Of a stretch of 6,523 nt of DNA, positions 1 through 5,859 are shown piece by piece. A program made the position numbers and the translations under genes. The stretch is from the NCBI GenBank assembly GCA_005889025.1, contig VBCZ01000369.1, positions 3,632-10,154 of the forward strand, written 5' to 3'. Below the pieces are notes generated by a model. The model worked only from the letters and a program-made list of their open reading frames with translations. It was not told where the DNA came from and ran no database searches. Each line of letters opens with the position of its first letter. The first letter of the stretch is position 1. This DNA comes from Betaproteobacteria bacterium (lineage in GTDB: Bacteria > Pseudomonadota > Gammaproteobacteria > Burkholderiales > Casimicrobiaceae).

Positions 1-1143
1 CCGATCGGCGGCTTGCAGGGCGATTTCGCGGGTCTTTCCGCCAGCGACTTGGGTGGAGTGGCCGTCAAAGCGGCCGTCGAGCGCGCAGGAATCGCCCCCA
101 CCGACGTCGACGAGCTTATCTTCGGCAATTGCCTGCTCGCGGGCCAGGGGCAGGCACCGGCAAGACAGGCGTCTCTCAAGGGAGGGCTGCCGCTGTCGAC
201 CAACTGCACGACGCTATCCAAGATGTGCGGCTCAGGAATGAAGGCAGCGATGCTTGCGCACGATTCGATCATCGCCGGCAGCGCCGATATCGTCGTCGCG
301 GGAGGAATGGAGAGCATGAGCAACGCGCCTTTCCTGCTGCCGAAGGCGCGCACCGGCATGCGCATGGGACACGGCACCGTGCTCGATCACATGTTTTTCG
401 ACGGTCTCGAGGACGCCTACGACAAGGGCAAGTTGATGGGTGTTTTCGCCGAGCAATGCGCCGACGAGTTTGCGTTCACACGCGAGGCGCAGGACGAGTT
501 TGCATTGCGCTCGCTTGCACGCGCCCGCGCCGCAACGGACGATGGGTCGTTCAAGTGGGAGATTGCGCCGGTGACGGTGCCGGCGCGCAAGGGCGACATC
601 GTGATCGATCGCGACGAGCAGCCCGGCAAGGCGAGCCCGGAAAAGATTCCCGGCCTTAAAGCCGCATTCAAAGCCGACGGTACCGTCACCGCGGCGAACT
701 CGAGCTCGATTTCCGATGGCGCTGCAGCGCTTGTGCTGATGCGGCGATCACTGGCGGAAAAAAAAGGCCTCAAGCCCCTGGCGATCATCCTGGGCCATGC
801 CACGCATGCCCAGGAACCGGGAAAATTCACCACCGCGCCGGTCGCCGCAATTCAAAAACTGCTCTCGAAGGTCGGATGGACGTCGCAAGATGTCGACCTC
901 TACGAGATCAACGAGGCCTTCGCGGTCGTGACCATGGCGGCGATGAAGGCGCATGGACTTCCGCCGGAAAAAGTGAATGTGCACGGCGGCGCGTGCGCGC
1001 TCGGGCACCCCATCGGCGCGTCGGGAGCGCGCATCGTGGTCACGCTCATCGGCGCCTTGCGCAAGATGGGAAAAAAACGCGGCGTGGCGAGCCTGTGCAT
1101 CGGCGGTGGCGAGGCGACGGCGCTGGCGATCGAGCTGGCGTGA
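1..1143 (+). CDS. Acetyl-CoA acetyltransferase (thiolase), 5'-truncated by window
   Basis: Condenses two acetyl-CoA to acetoacetyl-CoA or, in catabolism, cleaves acetoacetyl-CoA with CoA. It acts in the cytoplasm, normally as a tetramer. The reading frame is open from base 1 and 380 residues are visible. The family is usually about 390-395 residues, so roughly a dozen N-terminal residues lie upstream; the visible start PIGGLQGDF matches the conserved RTP-(I/M)GG-F/LQGD beginning. Numbering from the first visible residue, the acyl-accepting nucleophile is Cys76 in KMCGSGMK. Asn304 lies in the NEAF motif, His336 in ALGHPIGASGAR, and the second catalytic Cys366 in LCIGGGEATA. The last motif has GGGEAT where textbook thiolases have GGGQG, a variant I know from related proteobacterial enzymes. 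All catalytic residues are present, so the enzyme should be active. In this operon it fits the final step from acetoacetyl-CoA to acetyl-CoA. A longer-chain 3-ketoacyl-CoA thiolase is possible but less likely. Confidence 0.93.
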   Translation, partial: PIGGLQGDFAGLSASDLGGVAVKAAVERAGIAPTDVDELIFGNCLLAGQGQAPARQASLKGGLPLSTNCTTLSKMCGSGMKAAMLAHDSIIAGSADIVVAGGMESMSNAPFLLPKARTGMRMGHGTVLDHMFFDGLEDAYDKGKLMGVFAEQCADEFAFTREAQDEFALRSLARARAATDDGSFKWEIAPVTVPARKGDIVIDRDEQPGKASPEKIPGLKAAFKADGTVTAANSSSISDGAAALVLMRRSLAEKKGLKPLAIILGHATHAQEPGKFTTAPVAAIQKLLSKVGWTSQDVDLYEINEAFAVVTMAAMKAHGLPPEKVNVHGGACALGHPIGASGARIVVTLIGALRKMGKKRGVASLCIGGGEATALAIELA

Positions 1144-1165
1144 CGACCGGACAGACGACTCGCTG

Positions 1166-1798
1166 ATGCCTTCGACGCAAAGCCTCGCATTGTTCGCGCT
1201 GGCGAGCGTGCTGCTGGTGCTCACGCCTGGGCCGAACCTGCTCTACCTGGTGTCGCGCGCGCTATGCCAAGGCCGCAGCGCGGGCGTTGTTTCGCTTTCA
1301 GGCACGTCGCTGGGCTTCGTTTTTCACGTCGTCGCCGCGGCGCTTGGTTTGTCCGCGATCTTCCTGACTGTGCCGCTGCTCTACGATGCGATGCGCTATC
1401 TGGGTGCGGCGTACTTGCTCTGGCTTGCCTGGGAGGCACTCAAGCCCGGCGGCAAGGGCGTGTTCGCCCCGCGTGCGCTGCCGCCCGACCCGCCTGCGCG
1501 CTTGTTCCGAATCGGACTCCTCACCAGCATTCTGAATCCCAAAGTCGCGATGTTCTATCTCGCGCTGTTTCCGCAGTTCATCGATCCACAGCGAGGCAGC
1601 GTGCTTGTGCAGAGTCTGGTGCTGGGACTCCTGCAGATCGCAATCAGCGTCGTCGGAGACCTATGCTTCGTCCTTGCCGCAAGTGCGATCACTGGCGCTC
1701 TCGCGCGCCGCCCGCTGTGGGCAGCGGCCCAGCGTTGGGTGCTCGGCGTCGTTCTGGCCGCAATCGCGGTGCGGCTCGCCTTCGACTCCAGAAAATGA
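1166..1798 (+). CDS. LysE/RhtB-family amino-acid exporter
   Basis: A 210-residue inner-membrane protein of the LysE/RhtB superfamily, whose characterised members export amino acids (lysine, threonine, homoserine, leucine and others) using the proton gradient. The N-terminal hydrophobic segment contains the family signature LTPGPNLLYL (residues 19-28). A second signature, SILNPKVAMFYLALFPQF, lies at residues 121-138. Hydrophobic stretches near residues 5-30, 42-70, 72-92, 115-140, 147-175 and 187-205 fit the usual five to six membrane helices. The length is typical (about 205-215). The frame extends upstream into the thiolase gene, but the ATG at 1166 gives a family-like N-terminus and lies 22 bases after the thiolase stop; the ribosome site is weak (GGA around 1149-1151). 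Substrate cannot be read from the sequence. Its place in a branched-chain acid operon makes leucine, another branched amino acid or an organic acid an inference only. Confidence 0.92.
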   Translation: MPSTQSLALFALASVLLVLTPGPNLLYLVSRALCQGRSAGVVSLSGTSLGFVFHVVAAALGLSAIFLTVPLLYDAMRYLGAAYLLWLAWEALKPGGKGVFAPRALPPDPPARLFRIGLLTSILNPKVAMFYLALFPQFIDPQRGSVLVQSLVLGLLQIAISVVGDLCFVLAASAITGALARRPLWAAAQRWVLGVVLAAIAVRLAFDSRK

Positions 1799-1846
1799 AT
1801 TTCGGCATACGCCGCCAAAGGCATTTCGGCGGAAGCCATCGCGCGT

Positions 1847-2980
1847 ATGCTGCTCGATGAGTCGCAGCAAATGGTGCGCGACACCATGCGGGCGTTCGCC
1901 AGAGAGAAGCTCGCCCCTTCTGCCGCGCGATGGGATCGAGAGCACGTGTTCCCGCGCGAGGCGCTTGCCGAGCTTGCCCGGCTCGGCGCGTGCGGCATGG
2001 TCGTCCCCGAGATATACGGCGGGGCGGGGTTGGATTATGTGTCGCTCGCCGTCGCGCTCGAGGAGATCGCCGCGGGCGACGGCGCGACGTCGACGATATT
2101 GAGCGTCCAGAACTCGGTCGTCTGCGGGCCGATATTGGCCTTCGGAGACGAGGCGCAGAAGGAAAAGTATCTCAAGCCGCTTGCGAAGGGCGAAAAGATC
2201 GGATGTTTCTGCCTGAGCGAGCCGCATGCGGGATCGGACGCCGCCGCGATTTCGACCCGGGCCGAAGCGGACGGATCGGATTTCATTCTCAATGGCGTCA
2301 AACAATTCATTACCTCCGGCAAGAACGCCGACGTGGCCATCGTGTTTGCGGTCACCGACAAAGCGGCGGGCAAGAAGGGCATGTCGGCGTTCATCGTCGA
2401 TACCGATACGCCCGGCTACGTCGCGGCGCGCCTCGAGGAAAAGCTTGGCCAACGCGCATCCGACACGGCCCAGATCGTGTTCGAAAATTGCCGGGTGCCG
2501 GCGCAGAATCGGCTCGGACGCGGCGGCGAAGGCTACCGCATCGCCCTGGCCAATCTCGAGGCAGGCCGCATAGGCATCGCAGCGCAGTCGGTTGGCATGG
2601 CACGCGCCGCGTTCGAGGCTGCGCTTGCTTACGCGCGCGAGCGCAGGAGTTTCGGCAAGCCGATCGTCGAGCACCAGGCCGTGATGTTCAGGCTTGCCGA
2701 TATGGCGACGCAGATCGAGGCCGCGAGGCAGCTGGTCTGGCACGCCGCGGTCATGCGCGATGCGGGGCTGCCCTGCCTCAAGGAGGCGTCGATGGCGAAG
2801 CTGACGGCGTCGGAGATGGCCGAGCGTGTCTGCTCCGATGCGATCCAGATTCACGGCGGTTATGGTTATGTCGCCGACTTCCCGGTCGAGCGCATCTATC
2901 GCGACGTGCGCGTGTGCCAGATCTACGAAGGCACCAGCGACATCCAGCGGCTGGTGATCAGCCGCGCATTGACGGAATAA
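1847..2980 (+). CDS. Acyl-CoA dehydrogenase, short/medium-chain active-site type
   Basis: An FAD flavoenzyme that introduces the alpha,beta double bond into acyl-CoA and passes electrons to electron-transferring flavoprotein. It has 377 residues, normal for a homotetrameric ACAD of about 380. The N-terminal helical domain starts MLLDESQQMVRDTMRAF. The FAD/substrate segment CFCLSEPHAGSD is at residues 120-131 and the FITSG beta-domain motif at 154-158. ERRSFGKPI (265-273) and IHGGYGY (335-341) belong to the C-terminal FAD-binding helices. The catalytic base is Glu361 in QIYEGTSDIQR, the SCAD/MCAD position. The position used by isovaleryl-CoA and long-chain dehydrogenases is Gly240 here (LEAGRIGIAA). 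The substrate is therefore probably a short or branched acyl-CoA, but isovaleryl-CoA is not supported by the catalytic layout. Start: ATG 1847 is the first in-frame start after the stop at 1796-1798 and begins where the family begins; its ribosome site (GGCGGAAG, 1828-1835) is rather distant. The next gene follows after 14 bases. Confidence 0.93.
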   Translation: MLLDESQQMVRDTMRAFAREKLAPSAARWDREHVFPREALAELARLGACGMVVPEIYGGAGLDYVSLAVALEEIAAGDGATSTILSVQNSVVCGPILAFGDEAQKEKYLKPLAKGEKIGCFCLSEPHAGSDAAAISTRAEADGSDFILNGVKQFITSGKNADVAIVFAVTDKAAGKKGMSAFIVDTDTPGYVAARLEEKLGQRASDTAQIVFENCRVPAQNRLGRGGEGYRIALANLEAGRIGIAAQSVGMARAAFEAALAYARERRSFGKPIVEHQAVMFRLADMATQIEAARQLVWHAAVMRDAGLPCLKEASMAKLTASEMAERVCSDAIQIHGGYGYVADFPVERIYRDVRVCQIYEGTSDIQRLVISRALTE

Positions 2981-2984
2981 GTCC

Positions 2985-2989
2985 GGGAG
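2985..2989 (+). promoter_or_regulatory. Ribosome binding site deciding a GTG start
   Basis: GGGAG sits five bases before the GTG at 2995, inside the 14-base gap after the acyl-CoA dehydrogenase stop. The isomerase frame stays open far upstream through the dehydrogenase gene, so this site, together with the match of the resulting N-terminus to the family, fixes GTG 2995 as the start. Confidence 0.75.
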
Positions 2990-2994
2990 AAAAC

Positions 2995-3600
2995 GTGCCG
3001 GCGCCCATCGACTTCTACTTCGATTTTTCCTCGCCGTACGGCTTCCTTGCTTCGGAGAAAATTGAGGCGCTGGCGGCGCGGCACGGACGCGATGTGAGCT
3101 GGCGACCGATGCTGCTCGGCGTCGTATTCAAACAGACCGGTGCGGCGCCGCTGACCCAGATCCCGCTGAAGGGCGAATACTCGCGTCGCGACATGGCGCG
3201 CAGCGCCCGATTCCACGGCATCGACGGTTTTCGCATGCCTTCGACCTTTCCCATCGCGACGCAGGCGCCGGCGCGCATCGTGCTTTGGCTGCAGATTAAA
3301 GATCCTTCAATGGCAAGCAAGGTCGTGCACGCGCAATACCGCGCTTTCTTTGTCGACGACATCGATATCTCCAACCCGGACAACGCGGCTTCGGTCGCGG
3401 CCCGATGCGGCGTCGATGCAGCTGCGGCGCGCGCGGCGATCGATGATCTCGAGATCAAGGACGCGCTGAAGAAAAGCAACGAGCAGGCGATTGCCGCGGG
3501 CGCGTTCGGGTCGCCTTTTATTGTCGTCGATGGCGAGCCGTTCTGGGGGATGGACCGGCTGGACCAGGTCGACCGCTGGCTCGAGACGGGTGGATGGTGA
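2995..3600 (+). CDS. 2-hydroxychromene-2-carboxylate isomerase / kappa-GST-like protein
   Basis: A 201-residue cytoplasmic thioredoxin-fold protein of the DsbA-like HCCA isomerase family. The named member (NahD) performs glutathione-dependent isomerisation in naphthalene breakdown; mitochondrial kappa-class GSTs are relatives. The protein opens with FYFDFSSPYGFLASEKI (residues 7-23). Ser13 of the SSPYG turn aligns with the serine that activates glutathione in characterised members. A helical insert domain follows (about 60-160). The second half of the thioredoxin fold closes with AFGSPFIVVDGEPFWGMDRL (170-189), where the Ser-Pro before FIVVDG is the cis-proline region. Length is normal. No naphthalene or other aromatic genes are nearby, so the database-style name probably does not give the true substrate. 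Its neighbours suggest a glutathione-dependent role connected with acyl-CoA catabolism, which is inference. The GTG start is supported by GGGAG at 2985. A GST gene follows after one base. Confidence 0.9.
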   Translation: MPAPIDFYFDFSSPYGFLASEKIEALAARHGRDVSWRPMLLGVVFKQTGAAPLTQIPLKGEYSRRDMARSARFHGIDGFRMPSTFPIATQAPARIVLWLQIKDPSMASKVVHAQYRAFFVDDIDISNPDNAASVAARCGVDAAAARAAIDDLEIKDALKKSNEQAIAAGAFGSPFIVVDGEPFWGMDRLDQVDRWLETGGW

Positions 3601-3601
3601 T

Positions 3602-4237
3602 ATGAGCGAATACACGCTGTATTGCTTTGCGCAGTCAGGCAATGCGTACAAGGTTGCGCTGACGCTGCAACTTGCCGCTGCGGATTGGAAGGCGCGCTTC
3701 GTGGACTATTTCGGCGGAGAGACCAGCACTCCGGCGTACCGTTCCATCAACGTGATGGGCGAGGCGCCGGTGCTCGAGCATAACGGTCAGCGCCTCACCC
3801 AATCCGGCGTGATTCTCGACTACCTCGCCGAAACGCTCGGGCTCTTCGGCCCTGCCAACGCACAGGAACGGCGCGAAATATTGCGCTGGCTGCTATGGGA
3901 CAACCACAAGCTCACCAGCTACACGGCGACAATGCGTTTCTTCCGCACGTACACCAAAGACGCCGATCCCGCAGTCATGGCCTTCCTCCGAGGTCGCTCC
4001 GAGACCGCTTGGAAAGTGCTCGATACGCATCTCGCCGGGCGGCGCTACGTCGTGGCTGACCGGCTGACCATCGCCGACCTGTCGCTTGCCGGATATCTGT
4101 TCTGGCCCGAGGAAATCGGCGTGGACTGGGCTTCGTTTGGAAACATCCGGGACTGGCTCGATCGAATCCGCGGCGAGCCGCGATGGGTGCACCCGTATAA
4201 GTTGATGCCCGGACATCCGCTGCCTCGGGCGGCATAG
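3602..4237 (+). CDS. Glutathione S-transferase family protein
   Basis: A 211-residue soluble cytosolic-type GST. The N-terminal thioredoxin-like domain (residues 1-80) starts YTLYCFAQSGNAYKV, with Ser12 a candidate glutathione-activating residue. It contains the cis-proline of GEAPVLEHNG (Pro56) and the Gln67-Ser68 pair of RLTQSGVILDYLAE, which normally holds the gamma-glutamyl part of glutathione. The all-helical C-terminal domain (about 88-205) carries the N-capping motif LTIADLSLAGYL (Thr156 to Asp159) that is conserved in GST folding. Length is typical. The ATG lies one base after the isomerase stop, with GGTGG (3589-3593) eight bases upstream, so the two glutathione-linked proteins are almost certainly made together and may be translationally coupled. 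The substrate cannot be deduced. Conjugation or reduction of a reactive unsaturated acyl compound from the pathway is conceivable but only inferred. Confidence 0.92.
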   Translation: MSEYTLYCFAQSGNAYKVALTLQLAAADWKARFVDYFGGETSTPAYRSINVMGEAPVLEHNGQRLTQSGVILDYLAETLGLFGPANAQERREILRWLLWDNHKLTSYTATMRFFRTYTKDADPAVMAFLRGRSETAWKVLDTHLAGRRYVVADRLTIADLSLAGYLFWPEEIGVDWASFGNIRDWLDRIRGEPRWVHPYKLMPGHPLPRAA

Positions 4238-4248
4238 AGCATTCCCCC

Positions 4249-5856
4249 GTGCCGCTCATCGACACCCGCCTCGATACGCGCGACGCGACGTTCGCGCGCA
4301 ATCGCGACGCCCTCGCGGCGTTGGTCGCGGACCTGAGAGCCAAGGTCGCAAGTATCGAGCACCTGGGCGGCGAGGCAACCCGCGAGTGGCACCCAGGCCG
4401 CGGCAAGCTCCTGCCGCGCGAGCGCGTGCGGATGCTGCTCGACCCCGGATCGCCCTTTCTCGAGATGTCCCAGTTCGCGGCGTACGGCATGTACGACGAC
4501 AACATCGCTGGCGCGGGAATCATCACGGGCGTAGGCCGCGTCGCCGGCCGCGAATGCGTGGTCATCTGCAACGACGCGACGGTCAAGGGCGGCACCTACT
4601 ACCCGATGACGGTGAAAAAGCACTTGCGCGCCCAGGACGTCGCACGCGAAAACAATCTGCCGTGCATTTATCTGGTCGATTCCGGTGGCGCCAACCTTCC
4701 GAATCAGACCGACGTGTTCCCCGACCGCGACCACTTCGGACGGATCTTCTACAACCAGGCGACGATGTCTGCGGAGGGCATCCCGCAAATCGCGGTGGTC
4801 ATGGGATCGTGCACCGCAGGCGGGGCGTATGTGCCGGCGATGTCCGATGAGTCGATCATCGTCCGCGAGCAGGGCACGATCTTTCTCGCCGGACCGCCTC
4901 TGGTGAAAGCCGCGACCGGGGAAATCGTCAGCGCCGAGGAGTTGGGCGGCGCCGATGTGCACACGCGAGTTTCCGGCGTCGCCGACCATTTTGCGATGAA
5001 CGATGAGCACGCGCTGGCGATCGCCCGGCGCATCGTGGGCAAGCTCAACCGGGTCAAGTCCGTTTCGCTGGAAGTCGCCGAACCGCGCCCGCCGCGCTAC
5101 CCCGCGGAGGATATTTATGGCGTGATCAATGCCGACATCAAGAAGCCCTACGACGTGCACGAGGTCATCGCGCGAATCGTCGACGGCAGCGATTTCGACG
5201 AGTTCAAGGCGCGCTATGGCACAACCCTGGTGACCGGATTTGCACACCTTTGCGGCTATCCGGTGGGCATCGTTGCCAACAACGGTGTGCTTTACTCGGA
5301 ATCCGCGCTCAAAGGCGCGCACTTTGTCGAGTTGTGCACGCAGCGCCGCGTTCCCCTGGTCTTTCTCCAGAACATCACGGGCTTCATGGTAGGACGGAAG
5401 TACGAAGCCGGCGGCATCGCCAAGGACGGCGCCAAGCTGGTGACCGCGGTCTCGTGCGCGAAAGTTCCGAAGTTCACGGTGATCATCGGCGGCAGTTACG
5501 GCGCCGGCAACTACGGCATGTGCGGGCGGGCTTTCAATCCGCGCTTTTTGTGGATGTGGCCGAACGCGCGAATTTCGGTCATGGGCGGAGAGCAGGCCGC
5601 GACCGTCCTGGCGACCATCCGTCGCGATGCAATCGAAGCGAAAGGCGGGAGCTGGAGCGCCGCCGAGGAGAGCGCGTTCAAAACTCCGATACGCGAGCAG
5701 TACGAGCGGGAAGGCCACCCGTATTACGCCAGCGCGCGACTCTGGGACGATGGCGTCATCGATCCCGCCGACACGCGAAAAGTCCTCGGGCTGGCGATTT
5801 CCGCGTCGTTGAACAAGCCGATCGAGGCGACGACGTTTGGTGTCTTCCGGATGTAG
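4249..5856 (+). CDS. liuB: 3-methylcrotonyl-CoA carboxylase beta (carboxyltransferase) subunit
   Basis: Moves the carboxyl group from carboxybiotin to 3-methylcrotonyl-CoA, giving 3-methylglutaconyl-CoA in leucine/isovalerate degradation. It works in a large complex with the biotin-bearing alpha subunit, which is absent from this window. The 535 residues match the usual MCC beta length. The N-terminal carboxyltransferase domain includes NDATVKGGTYYPMTVKKHL (108-126), the VDSGGANLP loop (143-151), DRDHFGRIFYNQATMSA (159-175) and the oxyanion-hole region GSCTAGGAYVPAMSDE (186-201). The C-terminal domain has NNGVLYSESALKGAHF (344-359), QNITGFMVG (374-382) and the second oxyanion region GGSYGAGNYGMCGRAF (414-429), ending near SVMGGEQAA (443-451). 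The DSGGANLP and DRDHFGRIF motifs favour MCC over propionyl-CoA carboxylase. Geranyl-CoA carboxylase beta is a close relative that cannot be excluded by eye, but the LiuC-like hydratase downstream favours MCC. The GTG start gives the family-typical MPLIDTRLD; the ribosome site is poor (GAG 4237-4239), suggesting coupling to the GST 11 bases upstream. Confidence 0.94.
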   Translation: MPLIDTRLDTRDATFARNRDALAALVADLRAKVASIEHLGGEATREWHPGRGKLLPRERVRMLLDPGSPFLEMSQFAAYGMYDDNIAGAGIITGVGRVAGRECVVICNDATVKGGTYYPMTVKKHLRAQDVARENNLPCIYLVDSGGANLPNQTDVFPDRDHFGRIFYNQATMSAEGIPQIAVVMGSCTAGGAYVPAMSDESIIVREQGTIFLAGPPLVKAATGEIVSAEELGGADVHTRVSGVADHFAMNDEHALAIARRIVGKLNRVKSVSLEVAEPRPPRYPAEDIYGVINADIKKPYDVHEVIARIVDGSDFDEFKARYGTTLVTGFAHLCGYPVGIVANNGVLYSESALKGAHFVELCTQRRVPLVFLQNITGFMVGRKYEAGGIAKDGAKLVTAVSCAKVPKFTVIIGGSYGAGNYGMCGRAFNPRFLWMWPNARISVMGGEQAATVLATIRRDAIEAKGGSWSAAEESAFKTPIREQYEREGHPYYASARLWDDGVIDPADTRKVLGLAISASLNKPIEATTFGVFRM

Positions 5857-5859
5857 ACC

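Noticed and set aside
1812..1832. Small inverted repeat CCGCC...GGCGG in the 48-base gap before the acyl-CoA dehydrogenase
   Set aside because: Only a 5-bp stem with an 11-base loop and no T-run after it; too weak to call a terminator or attenuator in GC-rich DNA.
1795..1860. 21-codon ORF starting at ATG 1795, overlapping the exporter stop (ATGA)
   Set aside because: No recognisable peptide, no ribosome site of its own that differs from the neighbours, and it overlaps the dehydrogenase start out of frame. Chance is the simplest explanation.
1661..2854. 397-codon open frame on the - strand, opposite the exporter end and the acyl-CoA dehydrogenase
   Set aside because: Low-complexity Arg/Ala-rich translation with no family resemblance; it is explained as a shadow of the dehydrogenase codon pattern.
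1930..2994. Long + strand frame that runs through the acyl-CoA dehydrogenase and joins the isomerase in frame
   Set aside because: The upstream part translates to an Arg-rich shadow of the dehydrogenase. The isomerase similarity begins at GTG 2995 with its own ribosome site, so this is not a fusion protein.
2995..3600. Naphthalene-degradation gene (nahD) by name
   Set aside because: The family match is good, but there are no ring-hydroxylating or ring-cleavage genes nearby and the operon is for acyl-CoA catabolism, so the specific nahD function is not supported.
4249..5856. Propionyl-CoA or acetyl-CoA carboxylase beta subunit
   Set aside because: The VDSGGANLP and DRDHFGRIF motifs and the adjacent LiuC-type hydratase fit methylcrotonyl-CoA carboxylase better.
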